The notes: generated by a model not told the origin, from the letters alone. Shown: positions 1 through 6,389, counted from the stretch's first letter. The stretch is 6,888 bases of DNA from Flavobacterium sp. (GCA_012032075.1 JAAURU010000199.1:1-6888), one strand, 5' to 3'. Translations and numbers: made by a program.

Positions 1-49
1 CAAACAAATATTCTGCCTCCAAAATCATTAACCATAAAATCTATTATTT
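1..49 (-). pseudogene. Out-of-frame 3' continuation of the pentapeptide membrane protein gene
   Basis: On the minus strand, immediately after the apparent stop of the upstream frame (44-46), the -1 frame reads IIDFMVNDFGGRIFV to the window edge. This resembles the conserved C-terminal segment (about DFxGRIFVGYG) that I recall following an NPTHK motif in flavobacterial pentapeptide-repeat membrane proteins. The preceding frame ends with NPTHKVEYIQKEKPK, so the two join if one A is added to the AAA run at 47-49. I infer that the true gene continues beyond position 1 and that its stop at 44 results from a one-base deletion, either real or a sequencing error. The match rests on memory of the family and not on an alignment. 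Confidence 0.6.
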
Positions 50-1111
50 AGGTTTTTCTTTTTGAATGTATTCTACTTTATGTGTTGGATTTAAAAATTC
101 AAAAAAATATTTAAAATTGTCCCATTGCCATTCGTTGTAATTCATTGTGAATTGGTAACCAGGTATTTGGATTATTGAATTTAGAAAAAACAACCCTCCA
201 AAAAAGAATATAAATAGTAAACTAACAAACCAAGAAACTCCAAAATAATTTGAAATTAAATTTAAAAATAATAAAATTATATTCTGAATACTGGGTAGTA
301 TTTTTATTCCACTAAATATATTACTAATATTTTCTTTTAGAAAAGTAATATGTTCCCTCTTCTTAAATTCCACAGAATCTATAAAATTACTGCTATTTTC
401 GTATGCTTGTTTAATTATTCTAAAAGTCTCTCTTTTGTTTATAATTGGAATTATGCCTTTATCTCTAATATAACTTTCATAAACTTCATTATCTAAAGTA
501 TTTTTTATGGATCTAAATGGCTTAATAGTTACATCAAAAAAAGTAAACTTACCTCTTTTAATGGCTTGTGAAATATCTAAACCTTCAAAAAAATAAGTAC
601 CTCTAAATAATGCGTCCTTTTCAAATAAAGTATAAGTAAATAAAACAGGTTTAAAAAAAGTAGCAGAGGAAAAAACGGTTGTGCCTAAAAAATCAGTTTT
701 ATAAAAAATTGTAGTTGAAATAAAACGTGTTGACCAAAAATCGGCTAATTTTTCGAATCTTGTATTATTGAAGTTGGCTTTACTAAGTGTACAATCCCAA
801 AACTTTACATTTTGCTTAAACTTGGTTGAAGAAACATTAAACTCTTTTAAGAACTTACATTCATCAAAAATAATTTCTCTATTTGAAAAAGTATTTTTAA
901 AAATAAAATCTTCTTTAAAAAGGCAGTTTTTGAATATAATTTGTTCATCTTCTACCGTTTTCATTAAAAAAATAGTTAAATGTATATTATTATCAAATTG
1001 TTCAACAAATTCAATATTTTCAAAATAATACTTTTGATTTAAGGTTGAAATATTTTTTTGATAATTATAATTACTAATAAAATCATCATTATTATAAACT
1101 ACTTTTTCCAT
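44..1111 (-). CDS. Pentapeptide-repeat protein with two C-terminal transmembrane helices (probably frameshift-truncated)
   Basis: This 355-residue frame has three visible parts. Residues about 55-195 show degenerate pentapeptide repeats with a Phe or Leu every fifth residue (for example FNNTRFEKLADFWSTRF and TDFLGTTVF), which predicts a right-handed quadrilateral beta-helix. Residues about 222-262 are charged and helical (ETFRIIKQAYENSSNF). Residues about 273-290 and 292-312 are two hydrophobic membrane segments, followed by an NPTHK motif at 341-345. The ATG lies 2 nt after the stop of the upstream restriction-methylase gene, behind a strong GGAGGA site, so the two are probably co-transcribed and translationally coupled. 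No signal peptide is visible. Some soluble pentapeptide proteins (Qnr, MfpA) mimic DNA; whether this membrane-anchored one does is unknown. The substrate and role are not recognisable. The C-terminus probably continues in another frame past position 44. Confidence 0.8.
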   Translation of the reverse strand: MEKVVYNNDDFISNYNYQKNISTLNQKYYFENIEFVEQFDNNIHLTIFLMKTVEDEQIIFKNCLFKEDFIFKNTFSNREIIFDECKFLKEFNVSSTKFKQNVKFWDCTLSKANFNNTRFEKLADFWSTRFISTTIFYKTDFLGTTVFSSATFFKPVLFTYTLFEKDALFRGTYFFEGLDISQAIKRGKFTFFDVTIKPFRSIKNTLDNEVYESYIRDKGIIPIINKRETFRIIKQAYENSSNFIDSVEFKKREHITFLKENISNIFSGIKILPSIQNIILLFLNLISNYFGVSWFVSLLFIFFFGGLFFLNSIIQIPGYQFTMNYNEWQWDNFKYFFEFLNPTHKVEYIQKEKPK

Positions 1112-1113
1112 TT

Positions 1114-3705
1114 TTAACTCTCCTCCACAATTTTTATTTCCTCTTCACTCAAACCATACAATTCATAAACCATTGCATCTATTTCCTTATCTGTGGTGTT
1201 GATTTGTTGTTGTAGGTTTTGTGCTTCTGTTTTTTTGGTTTCAAAAACATCCATCCAATCCATTTCGTCTAGTTTGGTTAACTCTTTTATGGGTTGTAGG
1301 TTGTTTTTTAAACGTTCTTTATTGGTTTCTTTTATAGCTTTGTTTAGTTCTTTTATAAACTCTGCAAATGATAACTCGTACCAGTTTTCTAATTTTTTAG
1401 ATAGTTTTTCTATGGCAAATTGTGATTGTAGGTATTTTGTGAATTTGTTATTTTTTTCTTGTAAGTCTTTGTTTAAAGTAAGCATAATATCTGCTTTTTC
1501 AATGAAAGGGATTTGATCATCATAATTTATTTTTGGTACAGAAACTTCTTTCATAAATGCTTCTCCTTTACCACCTAAATTAGATGTCTGAGATAAAACC
1601 ATTTTATTAAATAATTTTGAATTTAAAAAGCAACATAAATATTTTAATGATTCACCAGTTATTATGTATGCCTTATTGTTAGTGTATATTTCATGTTCTG
1701 TATAGACAGCATTCATATCATCACTAATTTCTCTGTAAAAAATTTTGGGTAGTGAGTATTCTTTATGATACGATATAGTATCTTGAGTTTCAAACCATTT
1801 GTTTGAAGTTTTTTTTCTAGTTTTATCTTTTACTCCAATCTCATTGATATAATGTTCACCTATTTGATAAATTTTTTTTCCAAAATTTTTAAAGTAATTT
1901 TTTAAAGTAGGAAAGCTATCAATCTCAATTTTTAATGATGGAAATGTTGTTATTATGTAAAGATTATTAAAATCGATTTTATATCGTTGAATATCTTTTC
2001 CTGCTAAAATTGGTTTTATCAAATGTATATTTGTATTGTCTGAATGAATTAAACTTTCTTTAGTTGCATTATCAATAATGAAAGCATCATTATAACCAGT
2101 TAGAATACCTCTATTAAATTTTAAATCCCAATCTTTTAATGGGGTTCCTTTTTTATCAAATTTTAGTTTTAATGATTGTTCTGCTTTAGAAGATATTGAC
2201 CAAACATCATCGATTTTTGGCTCAATGTTTACGAATGAATCGTTATATATAGAGAAATCTACAATGTTAATTTCATTTGACAAATCAATACTTGGTATGG
2301 AAATATTTAAAGATTTTAACTTTCTTGTTAGAATTATGTTTGAATCAACAACGGCTGCTTCAAATATTCCTGAACCTAAATCTAATAATTTGTATGGAGT
2401 AGTTTCTTCTAAAAAGTAATTTCTTAAACTTTTTCCATAATTTGCTCTCATCCATTTATTAGAAGTTATAAAACCTAATAATCCATTATTTTTTAAAATT
2501 TGATTACCTTTCTCATAAAATAAACAATATAAATCTCCTGTGCTTTCATAAGTTTTGTATCCTAAACTTTTAATTTTCTCAGATACTTCTTTCATTTTTT
2601 GTAACTGAACATAAGGAGGATTTCCAATAATCACATCAAAACCACCTTTATATGCTGTTGCAAAAGCCTCTTTTTGCGTGCAAAGCATGTTTTCGATAAG
2701 TAGTTTTGTGGCTTTGTCGTGTGGTGGCAACTCGTGTTTGGTTCGGTTATTTTTTATGTACTCAATAGTGTTTTGTAATTGCTCTTGCGAGGTAATTTCA
2801 TTACAATGGTATTTTTGTGTCCACAAACTGTTTTGTTTTTCACCTCTCGTTTTTTCCCCACTATTTCCCGGTATAGCTTCCGGTATAGATTCTGACAATG
2901 GAGCATGCTCCATTGACGATAGTGTCGTCGATGATAGTGTCGTCGATGATAGTGTCGTCGATGATGATGGTGTCGATGACGATAGTGTCGATGGAATCGA
3001 TGACGATGGTACTTCGGAGTTTTCTTCCGCTACACTTTCCGCTCTATCTTCTGACAATAGAGCATGTTCCATTGATGATGGAGTTACTGGTAATGATAGC
3101 GTCGATGATGATAGCTTCGGAATTGTTACACCTCTCTCTATATTTACAGTTCGTGCTGTTATGGCTTTTATTTTTTGTACAATTTTTTGCACCTCTTCTT
3201 CTTCACACACAAGCGCTATGTGCATGTGATCTTTACACACGTTAAAAGCAAGTACTAGTAGTTTTTCTTGAACAACGATATCAGCAACTGTTTTTGTTAG
3301 TAGTGCTTCTTCTTTTGCTGTAAAAGGAATTGCTTTTGGATACGGATTTGTTCCCATATCTCTTTTTTCCCTCACTTTATAGTCAATCATTCGTTGTGAT
3401 GTTCTACTATCGTGAATGGCTGTAGTAATATGCCATGCTTTTTTGTTTTTTTCTTTAAAAACAGTAGGAAATTGCTCGTGCCAATTAAAGGCTTTGTCTC
3501 CTGCAACTGCTTTGCTGTCTATTAAGCTGTTACCACATTTAATATTGCTATTTAAGTTGTTTAGTTTTCTACGAGGTTGTGCGGTTCGTAACCATAAGGA
3601 TAATTTGGCAATTTCTACACTTTCCTCGTTAAGGTCAATCCCATAAATATTGTTTTCTAAAATGGTGTTTTCTATATCGCTAAAGACTAAACCACCACTA
3701 AAATT
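1114..3705 (-). CDS. C-terminal fragment of the R-M enzyme: methyltransferase motifs II-VIII with Y1/HUH insertion and target-recognition domain
   Basis: This frame is open from 3705 to the TAA at 1114-1116. The first ATG is at 3390, but homologous sequence clearly begins earlier: LVFSDIENTILENNIYGIDL (motif II region), SLWLRTAQPRRKL, and CGNSLID near 3525-3540. The inserted Y1/HUH domain follows, then the methyltransferase resumes with KGGFDVIIGNPPYV. NPPY, at 2611-2622, is the catalytic motif IV of N6-adenine methyltransferases. Downstream, GLLGFITSNKW and LKDWDLKFNRGILTGYNDAF are family-like, and LPKIFYREISDDMN and SLKYLCCFLNSKL match a TaqI-like target-recognition region. A helical tail (YELSFAEFIKELNKAIKETN) and a C-terminal coiled segment close the protein. 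If translation began at ATG 3390 the product would lack motif I and could not bind S-adenosylmethionine. Confidence 0.85.
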   Translation of the reverse strand, partial: NFSGGLVFSDIENTILENNIYGIDLNEESVEIAKLSLWLRTAQPRRKLNNLNSNIKCGNSLIDSKAVAGDKAFNWHEQFPTVFKEKNKKAWHITTAIHDSRTSQRMIDYKVREKRDMGTNPYPKAIPFTAKEEALLTKTVADIVVQEKLLVLAFNVCKDHMHIALVCEEEEVQKIVQKIKAITARTVNIERGVTIPKLSSSTLSLPVTPSSMEHALLSEDRAESVAEENSEVPSSSIPSTLSSSTPSSSTTLSSTTLSSTTLSSMEHAPLSESIPEAIPGNSGEKTRGEKQNSLWTQKYHCNEITSQEQLQNTIEYIKNNRTKHELPPHDKATKLLIENMLCTQKEAFATAYKGGFDVIIGNPPYVQLQKMKEVSEKIKSLGYKTYESTGDLYCLFYEKGNQILKNNGLLGFITSNKWMRANYGKSLRNYFLEETTPYKLLDLGSGIFEAAVVDSNIILTRKLKSLNISIPSIDLSNEINIVDFSIYNDSFVNIEPKIDDVWSISSKAEQSLKLKFDKKGTPLKDWDLKFNRGILTGYNDAFIIDNATKESLIHSDNTNIHLIKPILAGKDIQRYKIDFNNLYIITTFPSLKIEIDSFPTLKNYFKNFGKKIYQIGEHYINEIGVKDKTRKKTSNKWFETQDTISYHKEYSLPKIFYREISDDMNAVYTEHEIYTNNKAYIITGESLKYLCCFLNSKLFNKMVLSQTSNLGGKGEAFMKEVSVPKINYDDQIPFIEKADIMLTLNKDLQEKNNKFTKYLQSQFAIEKLSKKLENWYELSFAEFIKELNKAIKETNKERLKNNLQPIKELTKLDEMDWMDVFETKKTEAQNLQQQINTTDKEIDAMVYELYGLSEEEIKIVEES
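1120..1126 (-). promoter_or_regulatory. Strong Shine-Dalgarno site coupling the methylase gene to the pentapeptide gene
   Basis: The minus strand reads GTGGAGGAGAGTTAAAAATG. The GGAGGA core lies about 10 nt before the ATG of the pentapeptide gene and overlaps the last Glu codons (VEES, then TAA) of the restriction-methylase. Strong Shine-Dalgarno sites are uncommon in Bacteroidota. Placing one inside the upstream gene's end supports the chosen start and points to translational coupling. Confidence 0.7.
2896..2915. repeat. 20-bp perfect palindrome in the HUH linker
   Basis: CAATGGAGCATGCTCCATTG is its own reverse complement and lies in coding sequence (MEHAPL on the minus strand). It can extrude as a hairpin or cruciform. 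Hairpins of this kind are the usual substrates of RAYT/IS200 nucleases, which is the kind of domain encoded around it. Confidence 0.9.
2918..2962. repeat. 15-bp tandem repeat, three perfect copies
   Basis: GATAGTGTCGTCGAT is repeated head to tail at 2918-2932, 2933-2947 and 2948-2962. Degenerate related sequence (GATGATGGTGTCGATGACGATAGTGTCGAT) continues to about 2992. On the minus strand it encodes repeated SSTTL pentads. Fifteen base pairs is a whole number of codons, so copy-number changes would alter linker length without shifting frame. Confidence 0.9.
3055..3074. repeat. Second, diverged copy of the 20-bp palindrome
   Basis: CAATAGAGCATGTTCCATTG differs from the copy at 2896-2915 by two transitions, which leave one G-T wobble and one A-C mismatch in the hairpin. 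The flanks are also shared (TTCTGA before, GAYGATRG after), so the unit duplicated is larger than the palindrome. Confidence 0.85.
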
Positions 3706-3875
3706 TTAGCTTTTAGTTCGTCTATATAATTGTGTTCTTTAATTAAAAAGTCTAACGCTTGGTTTAAGAAAGCTCCACTACCACAAGCAGGGTCACAAAT
3801 GGTTAATTGTAACAACCAGTTTCTGTATGTGTCTAAAGTTTCAACTAATTTTTCAATAGTGGATTTATTGCGGTT
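3687..3875 (-). pseudogene. Middle fragment of the R-M enzyme carrying methyltransferase motif I
   Basis: This short frame is open between the two deletions. It reads from NRNKSTIEKLVETL through DPACGSGAFLNQALDFL to DELKAKIL, then runs VVV-stop at 3687-3689. DPACGSGAF, encoded at 3768-3794, is motif I, the S-adenosylmethionine-binding loop, and is intact. The frame joins the upstream fragment by a one-base slip at 3874-3878 and the downstream fragment by one near 3698. No start codon or ribosome binding site suggests that it is translated alone. Confidence 0.8.
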
Positions 3876-5209
3876 TTTCTGCCTTTAAAATATTCATCTT
3901 CTTTAAAACCTAGTTCATTTTTCTTTTCCTCACATAGTTTACCAATGGTGTTTTCTACTATGTATTTAGTAATGTACTTTGGAGTATAAAAAACACCGTC
4001 TTTTTTACGTTTACTTTTTTGTTTGTCAAAATCACCTCCTTCAATTTCGGCATTAACACTTTCAATTTCGTTTAAAGAGTTTTCAAAAATGTGTCCTAAA
4101 ATGTTGACATCTACTTGGCTTTCAAAATCGTAAGCTGCTAATGTTTTGGTATGGTTATAAAGTAAATCATTATCAATTTCTAATTGGTCTAAAACAACAT
4201 CTTCTTTAAATAAACCACCATTATAAGCGTAAATTTCTGCTCTATTAGCTGTGCCTTGTCTTCCTGTATCAAGAAATTTAAAGTATTGCTTAAACATATC
4301 ATACAAAGGACGATCATCTCCAAAATCGACATCGGCTTTCCACTTGTTTAATATTTGTAACGTACTGTTTGGCGGTAATAATCCTCTATCTTCAGCAAAG
4401 AAAACAAACAAGAATCTATCAATAAGTTTCTGTGATTTTTTGAATAGATTAAGCTTTACGTTTTTCTCTAATTTTAGTAATTCTGCTTTTGTTTCTTCGT
4501 CAAGCTCTGCTTCATTGGTTTCAATACTTAATTTACTTAAACTATTTTTAATTCGTTTGGCATTGTGCTTTACTAAATCGCGATACAGTTCTCTTTTAAA
4601 TACAGAATAATCTTTGTAAAATTTTTTGGTAATTTGTTCTTCTTCTAATAATGAAGCTTCCTTAATTTTTAAAGGAATATTGTTTTCAATATGGTCTTGG
4701 TGTAAACACAAATACAATAACTCAAATTGTTCTTTAGTAAGTTCAAATAAATTGAATTCTTCAAATTCTGTAGCATCATTGATGTAAAAACGTAACTTTT
4801 CGTAGTTTGAAGTTATTACATACACACATTCTTTTTGGTTGGCTTTATAATCAAAAGCTTGTTTGCGAATGCTTTCTAAATCTTTTGTATTGGTGCCTTT
4901 TAATTCTATTACTCCAATGGCTTTATCATTGAATAATATTGCTCCATCTGCCTTACGAGAATTGGTTTGGTTTTTATATTCGGCAACTAAATTAAAGTTG
5001 GGATTTGGTTTTAGTGTATAATCTAAAATAGTAACAAACAAATCCGTCAAGAAAATACCTTGGTATTCTTCTTCTTTAGAATTTCTAATATTCTCTTGTA
5101 TAGTTGGGTTCAAAAAGTGATTGGCATATTTTTTATAAGCTTTCTCTACTTTAGAAGTTTCTAGTTGTTTGATATACTTTTTTAGTACTGACTTTTGATA
5201 TAATGCCAT
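3845..5209 (-). CDS. N-terminal fragment of type IIG R-M enzyme: PD-(D/E)XK nuclease, connector and methyltransferase motif X
   Basis: The frame gives 454 residues starting at ATG 5209, the first start after the promoter. Residues 85-104 carry the nuclease signature: Asp88 in KADGAI, then Glu102-Leu-Lys104 in VIELKGT, a D-(13)-ExK spacing typical of PD-(D/E)XK endonucleases. Residues about 150-400 are the helical connector, including FLFVFFAEDRGLLPPN at about 267-281. Residues 403-416 (KDGVFYTPKYITKY) are methyltransferase motif X, which helps hold S-adenosylmethionine. The last nine residues (TAINPLLKN) are out-of-frame sequence produced by the short A run at 3874-3878. The neighbouring frame continues with KNRNKSTIEKLVETLDTY, as expected for the family. 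On its own this fragment would be a nuclease without methylase or target-recognition domain, so it is unlikely to be active or specific. Confidence 0.85.
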   Translation of the reverse strand: MALYQKSVLKKYIKQLETSKVEKAYKKYANHFLNPTIQENIRNSKEEEYQGIFLTDLFVTILDYTLKPNPNFNLVAEYKNQTNSRKADGAILFNDKAIGVIELKGTNTKDLESIRKQAFDYKANQKECVYVITSNYEKLRFYINDATEFEEFNLFELTKEQFELLYLCLHQDHIENNIPLKIKEASLLEEEQITKKFYKDYSVFKRELYRDLVKHNAKRIKNSLSKLSIETNEAELDEETKAELLKLEKNVKLNLFKKSQKLIDRFLFVFFAEDRGLLPPNSTLQILNKWKADVDFGDDRPLYDMFKQYFKFLDTGRQGTANRAEIYAYNGGLFKEDVVLDQLEIDNDLLYNHTKTLAAYDFESQVDVNILGHIFENSLNEIESVNAEIEGGDFDKQKSKRKKDGVFYTPKYITKYIVENTIGKLCEEKKNELGFKEDEYFKGRKTAINPLLKN

Positions 5210-5575
5210 TTGTTTAGACGTCTCTAATTTTTGATATAGTTAACAGTTCTATTTACTTTCCCAAACCTACCAAAAATAAACCATTTCGGCAATAGGAGTA
5301 TAGGTAATTCTAAGGGTTTTTATTGGTTTAAAAATAAATTTTCACAAAAAAGTACCTTGCAAAAGAGATTCTACTATGGAAACCATTTCTTTCTTTATCA
5401 AAAACGTTAAATTTTCTACTTTTTGAAATTTAATACTATTCAGTGTTTCAATTAATTAGTAAAAATATAGTTAGGTATAATGTTAAAATAGATAAAAATA
5501 TTCAATTAAAATTATTTTATGGTACAGATATTGTTTTTTGAAGAAGCAGTATAAACTTTAAAATCTTAAAAAAAA
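5210..5575. other. Divergent intergenic region
   Basis: About 366 bp of very AT-rich DNA separates the minus-strand R-M operon from the plus-strand unknown gene. It contains the operon promoter at 5262-5292. An 8-bp AT-only inverted repeat (TTAAATTT / AAATTTAA, 5407-5414 and 5426-5433) is present but unconvincing. I see no RNA gene, no controller-protein box and no strong promoter for the plus-strand gene. The nearest candidate -7 element, around 5529, is imperfect. Confidence 0.6.
5262..5292 (-). promoter_or_regulatory. Bacteroidota-type promoter of the R-M operon
   Basis: On the minus strand TTG (5290-5292) is followed after 20 bp by TAGGTTTG (5262-5269). This matches the Bacteroidota primary sigma consensus: a TTG-type -33 element and TAnnTTTG at -7, about 17-23 bp apart. 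Transcription would start near 5255, leaving about 45 nt of leader before the ATG at 5209. It is the best such match I see in the intergenic region. Confidence 0.65.
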
Positions 5576-6046
5576 ATGAGTGCGAAAAATCAAATTAGTA
5601 TCGAAATTCCTCAAGCAGTAATTGATACGGTGACCCAAAAATTACTAGAATGTAAAACAGCCTTAGCTCCTTATGTACAAGGATTAACAGACAAAGAGCG
5701 ACAAGTAATGTTTAAAATGGGAGACAAAACAATAGCAACGGTTCAAAAAACAAAACGTTATGTAGAAAGTAATCCCGAATTTATCCCAGCTTATATGGAT
5801 AAAGTAGAGTTCTTAAAAGATGAAGCTGTGTTAACCCAGTTAGACCCAATCTCAAACCTAGCCAAACAAATCACTACCGATGTTACCGACACCGTAATGC
5901 TAGCAGGAAGTGAAGCTATCAAACAAGCCTTATTTTACTACGGCATGGTAAAAGAAGCTGATAGCAAAGGAGCATTAACAGCAAAACCTATTTACGATGA
6001 TCTTAAAGAACGTTTTGCAAGAAAGTCTTCAAAGAAAAAAGAGTAG
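5576..6046 (+). CDS. Conserved-looking hypothetical protein, 156 residues
   Basis: The product begins MSAKNQISIEIPQAVIDTV and is mostly helical, soluble and charged, with no signal peptide or membrane segment. A mixed central part (YVQGLTDKERQVMFKMGDK) is followed by a long amphipathic stretch (ISNLAKQITTDVTDTVMLAG) and a very basic C-terminus (FARKSSKKKE). The ATG follows an A-rich leader (A9 directly before it) with no Shine-Dalgarno, which is usual in Bacteroidota. The gene has its own terminator and stands alone between divergent and convergent neighbours. I recall similar short proteins in other flavobacteria but cannot attach a named family or function. Codon use is regular, and I am confident that it is a real gene. 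Confidence 0.85.
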   Translation: MSAKNQISIEIPQAVIDTVTQKLLECKTALAPYVQGLTDKERQVMFKMGDKTIATVQKTKRYVESNPEFIPAYMDKVEFLKDEAVLTQLDPISNLAKQITTDVTDTVMLAGSEAIKQALFYYGMVKEADSKGALTAKPIYDDLKERFARKSSKKKE

Positions 6047-6076
6047 TTCCCTTGTATTTTAGATTAATATTGAAAG

Positions 6077-6106
6077 AAGAGCCTCGTTACAGGGGCTCTT
6101 TTTTTG
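6077..6106 (+). terminator. Intrinsic terminator of the 156-residue gene
   Basis: A 9-bp stem (AAGAGCCTC pairing with GGGGCTCTT, one T-G wobble) closes a GTTACA loop at 6086-6091, and a run of T follows to 6105. It lies 30 nt after the stop codon at 6044-6046. Confidence 0.9.
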
Positions 6107-6137
6107 TTTGCTTATTTTTAAAACTTAAAAAGCTAGG

Positions 6138-6389
6138 TTTAGCATTTGAAAAACCACCTTAATAACCTGAACTTTCACATTATTAACCTCGCGCTTGACG
6201 TTATTAACGTGGAGCGTCACGTTATTAACCTCAAATGCCAGGTTATTTTCCTGAAGTTCCACGATATTAACGTCAAATGCTACGTTATTTCCCTTAAATT
6301 CCACGTTATTAACGTGAAGCACGAGGTTATTTTCCTGAAGTTCCATGTTATTAACGTGAAGAGTGAGGTTATTAACCTTAAATACCACG
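6138..6389. repeat. Array of twelve 21-bp tandem repeats with palindromic cores
   Basis: Units start at 6138, 6159, 6180 and so on every 21 bp to 6369, with no length change in any of the twelve. The two leftmost units are the most diverged. The consensus core is ACGTTATTAACGT across each junction (6-bp arms around a central T). Several units read AGG...CCT, so both arms have changed together. The intervening 8 or so bases vary (GAAGTTCC, CAAATGCC, GAAGCACG). The array fills most of the gap between two convergent genes. Twenty-one bp is two helical turns, so all cores would face the same side of the DNA. Long open frames on both strands follow from the 21-bp period, and no start site supports coding. 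Confidence 0.9.

Larger units (their letters stand above)
2850..3121 (-). repeat. Low-complexity Ser/Thr-rich linker with internal repeats inside the HUH domain
   Basis: Between the HUH half and the tyrosine half of the inserted domain, where RAYT proteins normally have only a short loop, about 90 residues are almost all Ser, Thr, Leu, Pro and acidic. The DNA is richer in TCG/CGA steps than its surroundings and clearly built by duplication. It holds 15-bp tandem units at 2918-2962, and two copies (near 2889-2923 and 3049-3082) of a roughly 30-bp block encoding SSMEHAxLSE. This looks like an expandable unstructured tether and not a folded region. Confidence 0.75.
2650..3446 (-). other. Y1/HUH (IS200-RAYT-like) transposase domain inserted in the methyltransferase
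   Basis: Homologous methylases that I recall run from FNWHEQFPxVF almost directly into GGFDVVIGNPPY. Here about 265 residues intervene, from about KKAWHITTAIHDSRTSQRM to about EAFATAY. The insert has the layout of a Y1 transposase. It opens with a strand (AWHITTAIH), then LLVLAFNVCKDHMHIAL with His-Met-His at 3220-3228 as the HUH metal-binding motif, then a helix (VQKIVQKIKAITARTVNI). LWTQKYHCNEI, a helix and IEYIKNNRTKHELPP follow. The Tyr encoded at 2758-2760 lies where RAYT proteins have the nucleophile (YIxxNPxK). Such domains nick single-stranded DNA at hairpins through a 5'-phosphotyrosine link. The insert is in frame, with no terminal repeats visible, so it is better read as a domain insertion than as a complete transposon. 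Its activity is unknown. Confidence 0.75.
1114..5209 (-). pseudogene. Type IIG restriction-modification enzyme (nuclease + Eco57I-like adenine methyltransferase) with two frameshifts and a HUH domain insertion
   Basis: This is the whole locus read as one gene. Two single-base deletions break the frame: an A run of five at 3874-3878 (six would keep frame), and a lost G next to position 3698 (GGTGGTGGT expected, GTGGTGGT present). Restoring both gives about 1365 residues: PD-(D/E)XK nuclease, helical connector, methyltransferase motif X (GVFYTP), motif I (DPACGSGAF), motif IV (NPPY), then a target-recognition region and a helical C-terminus. Enzymes of this family cut and methylate with one polypeptide, using S-adenosylmethionine to methylate adenine N6, and need no separate specificity subunit. 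As sequenced, no piece has both a complete methyltransferase and the nuclease, so the locus would be inactive unless the deletions are sequencing errors. Because all domains look otherwise well preserved, error or very recent inactivation is more likely than old decay. Confidence 0.8.

Noticed and set aside
768..1516. Plus-strand frames opposite the pentapeptide gene and the end of the methylase gene
   Set aside because: They are Cys/Phe/Ser-rich shadow translations of AT-rich antisense DNA, with no ribosome site and no recognisable domain.
2678..3245. Plus-strand frames rich in Asp/Val or Ser/Met over the linker
   Set aside because: They are mirror readings of the repetitive linker on the strand opposite a gene with clear domains, and have no start signals.
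2650..3446. Complete IS200-type insertion sequence
   Set aside because: The insert is in frame within the methylase, has no separate start, stop or subterminal hairpin ends, and the host protein continues on both sides.
3845..3890. Programmed -1 ribosomal frameshift making the full R-M enzyme
   Set aside because: AAA could slip, but there is no canonical heptamer with a downstream structure. A second break near 3698 would need another shift at a non-slippery site.
5407..5433. AT-only inverted repeat as an operator or terminator
   Set aside because: An 8-bp arm of only A and T is expected by chance in DNA this AT-rich, and it is not placed at a promoter or gene end.
6138..6389. CRISPR array
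   Set aside because: The period is only 21 bp, the repeat and variable parts blend, the variable parts are about 8 bp and resemble each other, and no cas gene is visible.
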